Both the position numbers and the translations under genes were made by a program. Below the pieces are notes generated by a model. That model was not told the origin of the DNA, made no database searches, and saw only the letters and a list, made by a program, of their open reading frames with translations. Below, piece after piece: positions 21,941 to 33,880 of a stretch of DNA of 64,000 nucleotides (positions are counted from its first letter, which is position 1; every line of letters starts with the position of its first letter). The stretch comes from Pycnopodia helianthoides (lineage: Eukaryota; Echinodermata; Asteroidea; Forcipulatida; Asteriidae), in contig CM063246.1 of assembly GCA_032158295.1 (NCBI GenBank), positions 777,371 through 841,370 of the forward strand. Direction: 5' to 3'.

Positions 21941-23595
21941 ATGGGAGAAAACGCCCTCAATGACCTTCTATTATTTCAGCAGATTTTCTTGATTGTTACC
22001 TGTGCCGATGGAACAAGGCACCGTCAGTGTGGGATCTGGAAACAAACGGCTGACTTGTCGCTTATGACTTCTCTGCTGCTCAACGGGGTTTGCGGTTGTG
22101 TGATATTTTTTTTCGTTGTCTCTCGTGAAAACTTCGAAAATTCTAGGATGCTCTCGACGATCAACAACCGCGTGGCACCGTCGGATAATGACCGGTTCCA
22201 CTTGGGTGAGAGGAATCCGTCTCAACGAGCCTTCGACACACTTAGCCGAACCTCAATAACCACGCCCGGCGGTGAGAGGCAAATCATGAAAACGGCTTTA
22301 GCGAAGGCTACGGACGCCAGTAGTAACAGGCGGGATATGGTGAAGATGCTAGCAGTCATAATCATCCCCCTCTTAGCGCTGACTGTCATGTCTACCCTGT
22401 CGTTGATAAACACCATCTCCAAACTGCACGACTCAGAAAGAACGCTAAAGGCGATAGATTCGAGCGTGCAGACGGGTGAAGTCGTACAGGCTCTACAGGT
22501 GGAGAGGGGGTTGACGGCAACATACGTGAGTTTTAATGGGACCGATGTTAGTTTGGTGAGGAAACTCACTGTCGGCCGATTGAACACCACCCTAAAGATT
22601 GATAATTTACAAACCTTCAAACCGATTCAAGTTTCCGATGGGAATTACACGACCAAGAGAGACCTAATTGATGCCATAAACAGATTCAGATATACGGTCG
22701 ACGAAAAGAAGGATCGCATAAAAACTAGCGAAATCATTACTTTTTATACACAGATAAACCAAGAGTTTCTAAAGCAGGCTTTGACCGAGAGCACCAACCT
22801 CAAAGAAGGAACAATATGGCCCCGTATCGTTTCCAAAGACGGTCTGCTACAGCTCTCTGATCTTTACGGAATTCAGCGTGCACTGGGCAGTAGTTTCTTC
22901 GCTGGATGCTCCTTAACTTCCCAAAACCTGGAGTTGTTCCGGATCATACTGACAAGCAGCGAGTCATATAAGGTGACAACGTTTGCCTACTCCGAGTACG
23001 CGGCGGTTGAATTTGAGGAACAGGAACGGGAGTCACAACCGTCTGGTTTCCACATTGGAATCATGCGTGAAGAGATAATCAGCGGAGGGGACCCGTGCTT
23101 AAGACACGGGGCGGACGCGGCCTCGCGACTGTCAGTGTATTGGTTCGGCAACATGACCGTCTATATAGACATTCTGTCCAACGTTCACGGCATGGAGGTT
23201 GCCTTCATCCGCGGCAGCATCGATAGGATAATCGCCATCGCACTCCGAGACGTCGTCCTCAACATCACCGTGCTGGTGCTGACCGTCACCGTCTCCCTCT
23301 CCCTCGGCATGTTCCAGCTCCTCCAGGCCAAGCAGCTCATCGGGACGATCGCCAAGTACGCCGGGGGACTCAACAAGAAGACCAAGGAGCTGGCCGACGA
23401 GAAACGGACAACGGACAAACTCCTGTACCAGATGATGCCCCGCAGCGTGGCAGATCAACTCAAACAGAAGAAAACTTTCATTGCGGAAGAGTTCGACGAG
23501 GTCACCATCTATTTCAGCGATATCGTGGAGTTCACCACCTTAGCAGCACAGAGCACCCCAATGCAGGTCGTGGAGTTACTGAACGAATTGTACAG
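21941..23595 (+). CDS. NIT-domain guanylate cyclase exon 1: sensor, both membrane helices, cyclase start
   Basis: Large exon, 551 codons plus two bases, donor TACAG|GTAGGC. Numbering from the ATG at 21941: membrane helix [20 protein letters not shown] at about 136-158; NIT domain at about 160-435 with the typical [17 protein letters not shown] signature near 185-200; second helix [20 protein letters not shown] at about 437-460; signalling helix [19 protein letters not shown] at about 490-512; and the cyclase start [20 protein letters not shown] with the metal-binding Asp. N-glycosylation sequons (NGT, NTT, NYT, NMT) lie between the helices and support an extracellular sensor. Such NIT-cyclases are thought to sense nitrate, nitrite or NO-derived anions and make cGMP; the ligand here is inference. 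The start is uncertain: an acceptor-like TATTTCAG at about 21978 and later ATGs (22148, 22288) are alternatives. Confidence 0.93.
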
Positions 23596-24204
23596 GTAGG
23601 CGGGCGGTTTGTTAAAATAAAACAACAATCAACCCTTTACTTTGACTGCTACATTACAAATGTTGAACTATTATTTAAAACTAACAAATAAATAAATAAA
23701 TAATCAAATACATACATACATTCATAAATAAATACATAAATAAAAAGGAATGGCACGTTCATACGGTACAGGGAAGTCGTAATAAGTTACACTTTCTTGA
23801 AAAAAAACAACAACAACAGTGAGCAATGTATCTCGTAAGTTCCTTCTTTCTATAAATTTCATTTAACTCGTCGAGCATCTTCACCTCGGGGGCCAACTTC
23901 ACACAGCTGCTCAACGGTAGGCGAATCTTTCTACTTACACTGTAAAGCAGAATTTGCTTAAGCGCAAGCGTTTTCCACAGGTTTAGAAAGAAAATTATAC
24001 GGCCAGATTTCCCTTATACTGGGGAATTGCATTGCTAATCTAACATACCAAAGTCATAAAAAGTTATATTTTTTTACTAAAAATATGAAACCACTCGTTC
24101 TTACAAAATTAGTCTTTAATTTATTTCCCGAATATAATGTCGAAAGTTGGTTACCAAAATAACGAAAGCAATACATTTTCAAACCCAAACTGTTTTTTAT
24201 CAAA

Positions 24205-24556
24205 TTAAAGCACTTGTACAAAATTAGTAACTTTCATAGACTAGTTTCCGCACTTTGTGTGACCCAACATGTACATAAAATAACAAACCTGTGAAATGTT
24301 AAGCTCAATCGGTCTTCGGAGTCATGCGAAAATACTTTAAACAACCATTATATGTTTTCACCGTTTTCAAACATCGGTTTTCGGACACGCTCGATAAAGT
24401 ATTATTGTTTTACTCATTTCCTAAAAATTGTAGCATTTCAAGCAAAACTGTTTCAAGGCAAGTTTTCCACCATGACCATCTTTATACCATGTAAGTTATG
24501 TGCACATCTGCGAATATTTGTGTTTTCAATCTTACCAATGTTGTACACACCCTTTA
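24205..24556. mobile_element. TTAAAGG-type MITE, third subtype
   Basis: Bounded by TTAAAGCACTTGTACA and ACACACCCTTTAA, and internally related to family 1 (AACAAACCTGTGAAA, TTTTACTCATTTC) but much diverged. Family 2 copy a follows 60 bases later. Confidence 0.7.
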
Positions 24557-24616
24557 AACAGTTTGGGTAGTGATGGGTGCTTTAAATTTGGAACACCCGA
24601 GGACTGTTCCTATTAT

Positions 24617-25010
24617 TTAAAGGAACATTACAGAGTTGGTAAGAAAAAAACTTGTAAAATATACTTTTTGATCACAGATTTACATACAACTTACACGGTC
24701 TAATGATGATGATAGTAGAAAACATCCCTTGAAATATTTCTGTCTGAAATGCCATATTTGATGAGAAATAAATAAACTAATTTTCCGATTGGAGTTTATC
24801 GCTCAGTGAGCGTTTTATTCATTTTTTTAATCTATATGATTTCATGCAAATGTGTAATCGGTTTTTCACTATTTTCTAGTGACCCAGATGGCTGATCGAT
24901 CTCAAACTTCTGCAGGTTTGTCAGTTTATGTATATGGTGGATTACATAAAGTGCTTACACTGCCAGCAACTGTTTTGTTAGCAAAAACCAATTCTGTAAT
25001 GTTCCTTTAA
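24617..25010 (+). mobile_element. TTAAAGG MITE family 2, copy a
   Basis: Ends TTAAAGGAACATTACAGA and its inverse, centre ATCGCTCAGTGAGCG. About 394 bp with TTAA at both edges. Confidence 0.87.
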
Positions 25011-26225
25011 CTGAAAAATTTGCATGACATGCCTCTTGAAAACTGAATGATTCGGAACAGATGGAGATGATGCTATGTGAAGAAACAGTAAATTCAACCT
25101 TGAACATGCCTATTATGTCAGGGTATAGCCATCCAGTTAATACTGATCATTGGAATTGCCATCCTGCTAACTGAATAATACAGTAAATGGAATTTATTAG
25201 AAGTTAAAAGATGGCATACCCTTAATAACACGACAAATCTCTAAAGTGGTTTTTTAATTATGTTGTCTCCCGGTACACCTGAAAGGCATTTTTTTATAGC
25301 TTCGTACTTTAGGAAAACTCAATTAGCTTCACTAAATGTAGTCAGCCAATGAGTGAAAATTATGATTGATATAAGAATCAATACAAATTAAATGTAAAGA
25401 TGTATGAAATTTCACGCTTTATCTTTCAAAGACGATAGTTTTTGGGCGATTTTGTTTCAAATATCAAGTAATAAAACATGAGAGACACTGAATGGGCAAG
25501 TTGTAAATAATTTTGGGTTGAGCAAAGAAATTTTCTCATGAAGTTTGTTAAAATACGGAAATAATTCGCCGGAACTTTTTCCCGTAATTTAAAAGTGACA
25601 GTGTCTACAGTGTTATACGTTATTCATTTTGGTTATGATAAACACCGTTAGTATTTGTATGTTTTTTTTTCCAGTGCTAGGTTAGCAGTGCTATAAAATG
25701 GAAATTGCACAGTAAGCCCAAAATCGGCTGTTAATCAGCTCCATAAAAAAAAAAGTCATCGAGGACGTTGGAGGCATTCTATTTATCTAAATGTTACGGC
25801 TTTCGGGACTATTAAACTCTAGCTCGAAAAGCTTCCGTATTTTTACGTCTTTGTAGCGTAAGTTAGCGCGGAAACATAAAAATACTGACGGTCGCTTTCA
25901 AGCTTCCGTATTTTTACGTTCTTGTACATAAGCTCGGGGGAAAACAATTAAAACACGGTCACTTTTACGCTTCCGTGTTTGTATATAAACAACGCACACG
26001 CGCACTCCTGGGACGTTGCTCTGCGCATGAGCTTGCTCACCGAGTTCATGAATGTTTTTTTTTGTACCGTAGCTTTCAACTGGGAACGAGGACATTACCG
26101 TTGCGTTGGCCAGAACATGGGGAGGAGGGGGGGTTGCCTTCATGATCAGATTCACTAGAAATAATAAGATGGGAATGCATACAAAAGCATTGACTATTAA
26201 TAGTATTATCTATACTATTAATATA

Positions 26226-26378
26226 CAAATATTGACTGCTTCGAGTGGCATAGTAAAACTCGGTGATCTCCGGAGCCGGCTATCTTTCATCGGCTTCGCC
26301 TCGGGAAGATAGGCTGCTCCGGGGATCACCTCGAGTGACTAGTTTTACTACGCCACGAGACAAAGCAGTCAATATTTG
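26226..26378. repeat. Foldback element
   Basis: Arms CAAATATTGACTGCTTCGAG ... GGTGATC and their inverse around GCTATCTTTCATCGGCTTCG; about 65-bp arms. Confidence 0.82.
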
Positions 26379-26815
26379 TTTTATAACACCTCTTCCTTTG
26401 ATTCTATCTGTATACTTTAATAATATTAGATCACATAAACTTTACGTACGTGGCAATCAATCGTCAAACAAGAACTGTACAATCTTACGTTGAAATACCG
26501 AGTTTTGACAAAGAGGGTACCAGACTACTGCTGTTACGTTTGTTCTCTAAACCGTATTTCAAATGCAAACATTTTGTTCATTACACCGGGTTCGAGGTTG
26601 TCAAGCAGCTCATTTAAATCAATGTTTGGAGTCAATGTAGTCAGAGTACCAGGGTATCCATGCACTAGTACACCGGTTGCTAGGCTATTGAATAGTTCGT
26701 TGAATAGTTCGTTTGGTCGGTGAACATGATTGTACAAGAGTAAAAATACACAACACCATGTGACATGCTCTCGGCCAATCAACAGATAGAAGCAAAGGAA
26801 GGGGTGTTATAATAT
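26379..26815. mobile_element. Short element with inverted ends TATAACACC
   Basis: TATAACACCTCTTCCTTTGA at left and its inverse (one G/A difference) at right. The interior contains a short minus-strand frame of no recognised family. Abuts the foldback at 26226-26378. Confidence 0.65.
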
Positions 26816-27584
26816 TATCTATGTCATCGGTCCTCACTTGGCTCTGAGTCTCGCAGTGACGATAATGATGTGCTCATGGTCATTGCATATATCACGAAAT
26901 GAACATTTAGCCAAACCATCTGGGGACAAGCACATTGTCTTAACCACATTGTACACACTGGTCAGCTCATATGATATCCTCAGCTGGACCATGCCGAACG
27001 TAGGGGGCATGGTCGTCAACAGGGCACAGTAATTGGATTAGACATTTCGCAGGACAACACTCTGCCAGCATCCTTTGTGTATAAAATCGGTATATCAATT
27101 ATCAGTGTTAGATAAAATCAAATTGTCAAACTTTAAAGAGCAACATGAACGAAAACAAAAAACATTTTCTGTTTAAACTTACGTTTACTGGAGTGTGATG
27201 AAGACGTACCTTTCACTAATAACCAAATGTTAACAAGTTTAAATGTGTAAATAAAAAGACAATATTTTGACACAAGTCTGTTCCAGACCAGACGTCGTTT
27301 TTGCAATAGGAGCGTGTCGTCACCACTTCATTAAAATACATCGTTCATGTTGCTCTACAAGCAAACAAATAAGCTGAAATATTAGCCCAGGCAACACCTG
27401 GCCATGTAAAACACCACACTTAGATTATACAAAAATGTTGAATAAATGCAAAACAAACTCTCTTATATCCCATGGAAATAAGTTAGTCAGCATGTGTTGA
27501 CAACGAACCACTGGGACGTTGCAACCAAACTTGCAACCCTCGTTTCAAGGTACTTCGAATGATGTGGAAATTACGGTAGATAAT

Positions 27585-28909
27585 TTAAAGGCACTGGACA
27601 CTATTGGTAATTACTAAAAAATAATTGCTAGCATAAAAACTTACTTGGTAACGAGCACTGTAGAGCTGTTGATAGCATATAACATTGTGAGAAACGGCTC
27701 CCTCTGAAGTAACGTAGTTTTTGAGAGAGAAGTAATTTCTCAGTGAAATGTTTGAGTTGATTTCGAGACCTCACGCATGAGGTCTCGAAATCAAGCAATC
27801 AAGCATCTGAAAGCACACAACTTCGTGTGACAAGGGTGTTTTTCTTCCATTATTATCTCGCAACTTCGACGACCAATTGAGTTCAAATTTTCACAGGTTT
27901 GTTATGTTGTGCATATGTTGAGATACACCAAGTGAGAAGACTGGTCTTTGACAGAGAGTTAGGACTCATCTTATCTCGAGTTAGGATGAGTAACTCGTCC
28001 TAACTTGGGAAGCGTCCTAGGAACGATTTCACAAAAGATAGGAAGGGTTCGGCGTGTCCTAATTACCTTGGAAACGGCCAGTAACCCGTCCTAACTTAGG
28101 ACGGGTACGAGGGTCGTCCTAGCGGATGATTTTGCGTTACATTTGTACGTTAACGATACGTTGCTTGATAGTGATACAATAATGGCGCTGCTACTGTTGG
28201 CTGACAACGAACTAAGAGACGGGAGCTACGAGTACGAGAACGCCTCTTCCGTGCAGACGGAATCCGTAAGATAGTCTGAACTAGACGAGGAAATCGTCCA
28301 TAAATACAGATTTACGAGGCAGGGGATACCGACAGACGTAGACAGGGTTGGTGGACAAATAAAACATGAAATACGGGCCGGGTGTACTGTGTACAGTGTA
28401 GGGCCAATGATTTTCCGTGATCACGGAAAATTGACAAACACGGCACTTTCTTTACATTTTTTCACCCAAATTACATTTTCCCCCTCCTTTTAATCAACTA
28501 ATTTACACAAACCAGCTTACCTCAGCTTTACGTAAACACACACATTGATTGTTCACTCATAAAGGCCTAAAATTAACCGTAAACTGTCAACATTTTTCGT
28601 CAAAGCGAAAACAAAATGGCTGACGATCTGGTTTTTTTGTGATGTGCAATTTGAAGGTTCAGACGGCCGTTTCATTAGTGAAGCGATAGAGGCACCAAAT
28701 AGCCGTTGCATTAGCAATTTCAGCCTCGTCCGAAAACTTGTTTGTGGTTTTATATTATTTACGACTCGTCCTGCTTAGGACGGGTTTTGTGAAATCGATC
28801 CTAGGATCGGTCCTAGCTGGGATCGATCTTACGGCTTGGACTCGTCCTAACTCCTATGATCAATACTAAGTTAGGAAGGGTTTTGTGAAATCGACCCCAG
28901 TGTCTTTAA
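27585..28909 (+). mobile_element. TTAAAGG MITE family 3, copy a, split by a Harbinger-like insertion
   Basis: Left part 27585-27955 carries the family 3 start (TTAAAGGCACTGGACACT) and its centre, a palindrome of GAGACCTCACGCATGAGG type. The element end (AGTGTCTTTAA) reappears only at 28899-28909. The intervening about 940 bp is another transposon. Confidence 0.8.
27956..28898 (+). mobile_element. Decayed PIF/Harbinger-like element
   Basis: Terminal regions carry inverted phrases (TTAGGACGAGT/ACTCGTCCTAA type and GATTTCACAAAA against TTTTGTGAAATCGA). Near 28182 an ATG-led frame reads MALLLLADNELRDGSYEYEN, hits a stop after SVR, then continues ELDEEIVHKYRFTRQGI. The E-x-x-x-x-K/R-Y-R-F-x-R-x-G-I pattern is typical of the N-terminal part of Harbinger (HARBI1-type) transposases. 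Only this piece remains, so the element is dead. Confidence 0.55.
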
Positions 28910-29598
28910 ACGAACAGAATAGTAACTCCCCCCAAGAAGTTGCCCTAAAATGTTCCGTGTTTACAGTGCATTGACTTCATTAAAGGCACATTGTGTACAC
29001 AGCTAATGAAATTAAAAACAACAGACGTTATACCAACAATTATGGAGATGGCAGATTGTACGATTCATCATGGATATTTGGCTGGAAACCTGTCTCTGCT
29101 AATAAAGCATGAAGGTCTTCTCTGTGTCCTATACGTCTTTGATAACTGTGCTGCACTCTACTTAATGAGATATAGAAGGTTCGCAATCATGTGTAAATCG
29201 TTATGCTCATCGCATCATCGGCATCTGAACAAAACACTGAAAATGCCCTCACCCATAAAGTACCCGTAGTTCTATTCGGGAATATACAGCGCACTATTGT
29301 ATTCATCTTGATCTGGACGGGACAATAGGTCAAATAAATTAAATAGATGGACATCGACCATCTGTACTCCTCGTGGAACAATTTGCTGAAGATTAGGGCG
29401 ACTGATTGCCGCCGCCTTTTGTATACACCTACAACCAAATTAAGTTATAGTTTATGGCTCTGCCGGAGACTCGGATTGTTCACCCAGTATTAAAGATCCA
29501 AGAAAGAAAACTGTCAGAGATAAGCAGGGCGTGCGGTGGTGAGCAAGATGCATCTGAATCAGATGCGATTTCCAACGATTTGTTGATATGTGGCTTTC

Positions 29599-29985
29599 TT
29601 AAAGGAACATTACAGAATTGGTTTTTGCTACAGTTGCTTGCAGTGTAAGCACTTTATGTAATCCACCATATACATAAACTGACAAACGTGTAGAAGTTTG
29701 AGATTGATCGGCCATCTGGGTCACAAGAAAATGGTGAAAAACCGATTACACATTTGCATGAAATCATATAGATTCAACAAATGAATAAAACGCTCACTGA
29801 GCGATAAACTCCAATCGGAAAATTAGTTTATTCATTTCTCATCAAATATGGCACTTGAGACAGAAATATTTCAAGGGGTGTTTTCTACTATCATCATCAT
29901 TAGACCGTGTAAGTTTTATGTAAATCTGTGATCGAAAGTATATTTTACAAGTTTTTTTCTTACCAATTCTGTAATGTTCCTTTAA
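29599..29985 (-). mobile_element. TTAAAGG MITE family 2, copy b
   Basis: Inverted copy of the family. Its right TTAA is shared with the start of another TTAAAGG element at 29982. Confidence 0.87.
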
Positions 29986-30107
29986 AGGGTGTATGCAACA
30001 TGGCTAAGATTGAGAATATAAATGTCCACAGATTTGCACATAACTTACATGGTATAAAAGATGGTCATGGTGGGTAAACTTCCCTTGAAACAGTTTTGCT
30101 CCCACCA
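29982..30107 (+). mobile_element. Truncated copy of the 24205-24556 MITE subtype
   Basis: Begins TTAAAGGGTGTATGCAAC at the shared TTAA and matches the terminal about 125 bases of the element at 24205-24556, then stops near CAGTTTTGC. Confidence 0.7.
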
Positions 30108-30109
30108 TA

Positions 30110-31110
30110 CTGCCTAAGATCGTCAGAGGACTTGAATGCGTACACTATCAGTTCATTCTGTCGATAGAGTAATAAAATAATGACTACTATGACTAACTAT
30201 AGACAGACAGACCGAACAGGTGGAACATCTAAAAGGGATTATCGCTATGACCTAAAGTTTATAGTGTCAAATATGAAATAAGTATATATTTTTTTCTTTT
30301 CTTCAAAATGCTCACACTCAAGCGGGATCGATTCTCGCAAAGCCGGTTCTCCGTTTTGAATTCTTATTCAACAATTTAAAAATTATCATTTTGTTTCAAC
30401 TGTATCTACCCTGCCCCCTTTCCCTTTTATGTCAAGCGAGGCAATTATGTCTTCAGGAGTGAGCTTTGAAACCAGTAGCTTAGCTCTACAGGGGGGGGGG
30501 GTCACCCCGGCTGGATTAATTTTCTTCTTCTTTTCAACAACAAAGAACATACAACGGCAAAAATTGTGGGCTTCTGTTTAGAAAAAAAACAATTAAAACG
30601 AAATAAGGGCTATAGTACTTGATGAGTGATGATTATTGCGACAGCACATAGGCCTCATTACAAAGGCCAATTTTTATCTGATTGCCAATTAGTTGACTAG
30701 ACTTGAAACAGTCCGTCCAATTGAATTTACTAAAGCTTGACGGGGAGTTCAGGCGTCCCCAAGTCCGCCAATCGCACCCCGAGAAACCAAACCAGAAAAA
30801 GAGGGCGACAAAACAGACAATGGAGAGATGAACTATTAAGAACATTAATATAAAGGGCACTGCTTGGCAACAAATAGAGTGAAATGGAAGAAATTGTAAA
30901 AAAAAAAAAAAAAGGGGGGCTTTCCTCATGCAGTCGAGTGAAAATAAGCTAGAACGAAAGAAGGAACGAAGTCCTCTCAGCTTATATATTTCGAAAATAA
31001 AACGGATTCTTTTTTTACAATGGAGAACTACTTCTTCAACATATGTCAAATTTCGCCTACTTCAACTTAGTAAAACTGTAATTCAGTCAAAAACAAGTTA
31101 ATCCGAAACC
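30110..31110. other. Part of cyclase intron 1, unassigned
   Basis: Low-complexity A and G runs (30492, 30896-30910); no repeat family or gene recognised. Confidence 0.45.
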
Positions 31111-31320
31111 TACACTGCAAAAACTGGATTGGTAAATGACACCATGGGTGTTGTCACAATATAGATAGAGAAAAAAAAGAATCAAAATTATGATGGGGTG
31201 TTAAAATAACATCAATGTAATTATGCTGGCATAATGATGTAAATTGTGATTCTTTCTTTGGTATCTATAATGTGACAACACCCACGGTGTTAATTTTAAC
31301 ACCCCGGCTTTTGCAGTGTA
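31111..31320. mobile_element. Inverted-repeat MITE with TACACTGCAAAA ends
   Basis: 210 bp; TACACTGCAAAAACTGG at left and CCGGCTTTTGCAGTGTA at right, with inner inverted phrases GGTGTTGTCACA / TGTGACAACACC. Confidence 0.8.
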
Positions 31321-32230
31321 GGGGTCTTTTTCCACTTGTGTGTTGTTGCCACGGAAACCATTCTCCCGAGTCTCACATTTTAGATCTTGTTTCCCTATTC
31401 AGTTCGAAAAGGAAGTGGTTTTAGTTTTGATAGTTTGGAAATCGACTCGGCTGAATGATTTAGTTTGTGCGAAAAGTCGGCCCAGCGAGTAAACTGTCTT
31501 TAACCGTTTAAGTCACCGAGCTGCCCGTACTGCCTCGAGGCAACAACCTCGAGACAAGGTCGGGGACACTAACCGGCTCATGTTGGAAATATAAAATACT
31601 AATTCTTGTCACAAGTTGGGATATAAATAAGAGGAAAACGTTTATCAATTAACATTTTCATTTGTGTTTGTTTCCTCCCCCAAATAACGATTGATTGCTA
31701 TTGTATGATTTATTTAACCAGATAATCTTTTTTTTAAATAATAATAAATAAATAAAACGTGACAAAAATATACAAGGATACAAGCACCCATACACCTCTG
31801 TGTTGCATTATACACTATGTTATGACCAACCCTTTTGTTGTCTTGAAGATATGGATTATGGCAACAGCTACCCCCCCCCCCCCCGTTGACATTAAAAAGA
31901 AACATGTAGCAGACCGGACTGCATTGTGAGTTATACTATTCAAAGTCGTTAATTGATCGCAATTTAATGGTGGAGCATCTGTCTTTCAGTAGGGGAAAAA
32001 ACAAGAAAAGGTTACACTATTGTTCCCCCCCCCCCGCGCTTGCACAGGGCGGAACTCACCTCCGCACAATGCGCGTCTACAATTTCCACCATTTTGGGAG
32101 TCAATTCCTTTGTTTACACTTTGACTCCCAAAATAGAGGACATGTTAGGCGCTTCTTGCAGGGGGGAGGGGGTCAACTCCACTCCCATCTTACCTTTCCA
32201 TCTCTCTTTCGCTTCCCCCCAATCTTGCAG
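31321..32230. other. 3' end of cyclase intron 1
   Basis: Poly-C runs near 31869 and 32023; a short inverted phrase (CCACCATTTTGGGAGTCAA and TTGACTCCCAAAATAG) at 32085-32138. The last 70 bases are the pyrimidine-rich acceptor region of exon 2. Confidence 0.5.
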
Positions 32231-32442
32231 TACCTTCGACAACTGCATCGACATGTATGATGTGTACAAGGTGGAGACCATCGGCGACGCTTACATGGTG
32301 GTGTCGGGCGTGCCCCAGCCTACGGAGTGCCACGCCTGGGAGATCGCCTGCATGGCGTTGGACCTCCTTAAAGAGGTCCAGTTATTCCGTGTGCCTCACT
32401 TAGCAACAGAGAAGTTGAGCCTGCGGGTTGGATTACACACAG
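32231..32442 (+). CDS. Guanylate cyclase exon 2: catalytic core
   Basis: 212 bases, acceptor AATCTTGCAG|T, donor CACACAG|GTAAAA; phase 2 in, phase 1 out. The first base completes a serine (LNELY-S). Encodes [40 protein letters not shown] and on to [22 protein letters not shown] holds the guanine-selecting glutamate and the second metal-binding aspartate of class III cyclases. [11 protein letters not shown] matches the conserved helix after it. A TTAAAGG-type MITE begins only about 42 bases past the donor. Confidence 0.96.
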
Positions 32443-32484
32443 GTAAAACAGTCATTCGAACACTCGATGAATGGTACCGTCGTA

Positions 32485-32879
32485 CTAAAGGAACATTACA
32501 GAATTGGTAATAAAAAAAACTTGTAAAGTATACTTTTTGATCACAGATTTACATAAAACTTACACGGTCTATAATGATGATGATAGTAGAAAACATCCCT
32601 TGAAATATTTCTGTCTGAAATGCCATATTTGATGAGAAATAAATAAACTAATTTCCCGATTGGAGTTTATCGCTCAGTGAGCGTTTATTCATTTGTTGAA
32701 TCTATATGATTTCATGCAAATGTGTAATCGGTTTTTCACTATTTTCTCGTGACCCAGATGGCCGATCGATTCAAACTTCTACAGGTTTGTCAGTTTATGT
32801 ATATGGTGGATTACATAAAGTGCTTACACTGCCAGCAACTGTTTTGTTAGCAAAAACCAATTCTGTAATGTTCCTTTAA
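32485..32879 (+). mobile_element. TTAAAGG MITE family 2, copy c, beside cyclase exon 2
   Basis: Starts about 42 bases after the exon 2 splice donor. The left duplication has decayed to CTAA; the right is TTAA. Confidence 0.87.
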
Positions 32880-33519
32880 ACATGTTGTGGTGTGTACTCC
32901 CGCAATAAATCAGCTACAAAAGTTCCCTTGTTCCCGCTTTGAGACCTAGCCAATTAGCATGGACAATGGAGATAACCCTGCGTTGACTCTCTGGCTTTAT
33001 ACAAATACATCAATGCCCCACCTTTTTTTTTTTTACGAATTCCCAAAAGGGTGGAAATAAACCTAGTAGCTTAGGCTAATAATAGCCACCCAGGGCTGTA
33101 GTCAATAACGACTTTGACGGATGGCTTCCAGATGGCTCGACGGGTTGGAATTTGTTTTATTTAGTCTAAAGGCTCTGATTGTTCAGACCAATCGACAGGG
33201 ATCATGTTCACCCCAAAAATGACATACTAATTTATATGGAAGGTACTGTTGGAAACAGTACAATGGTGTAAGCATTTGCGTTTATTCTGATGTGCCGCTA
33301 AGTGTTTTAATACACGTGATTGAGAAGATTATTTGCAGATGGTAAGTGGGGGGGGGGGGACTCTTCCTAAAGATCCCTCACTAATTTCTCGACCCTACGG
33401 TCCCTACTCGTTTTGTTAGCCAACATTTATTTTCGACTTCGCCACCTTTTCGGCAAACGAATTGGGGTTTTGTTTAATCAGAGCAACAGTCCAGAGCTAA
33501 CCTTTGAACTAATCATAGG

Positions 33520-33676
33520 CGCTTTTCGAATCTACGGCTTCGGCTCCGGATTGGGCTTCAGGCCCAGTTTTCTTGTCTGAAGCCCTGAACGCAAAGCACG
33601 CGTAAGTTAAAATAATTGAGGGAGCCTAGCTAGCCTGAGCCGATTTTGGAGCCGAAGCCGTGAATTCGAAAAGGGC
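33520..33676. repeat. Foldback repeat
   Basis: Arms GCGCTTTTCGAATCTACGGC / TTCGGCTCC and the inverse (GGAGCCGAAGCCG, TTCGAAAAGGGC), loop about 95 bases. Confidence 0.75.
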
Positions 33677-33880
33677 CGTAGGTTCAGATTCACTCGGCCC
33701 CCATCGGTCTCACCAAGACCGCTGGGATGGACTGATGAGCTTGTATAAAATTTCCAGGATGTAGTGACGCATGATGGGAACGATTGTACTGCTGAGCAGC
33801 GCAATGCGCAAAATCACAACATGTACACAAGTTGATATGATGATGCACTGGAGCCCCATGCATGGATAGAAATATTAACG
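33677..33880. repeat. Dispersed repeat H, copy 1
   Basis: Shares GACCGCTGGGATGG, AGCTTGT and GATGTAGTGACGCATGATGG with 37655-37890 and, inverted, with 58500-58680. Confidence 0.6.

Larger units (their letters stand above)
25011..27584. other. Part of cyclase intron 1
   Basis: Apart from the foldback elements at 26226-26815 I see a thrice-repeated phrase near GCTTCCGT(A/G)TTTTTACG (about 25828, 25900, 25970) and no coding sequence. Confidence 0.5.

Noticed and set aside
30633..31049. 138-codon minus-strand frame
   Set aside because: Hydrophobic only because of T-rich sequence; interrupted family signals absent and it lies within a cyclase intron.
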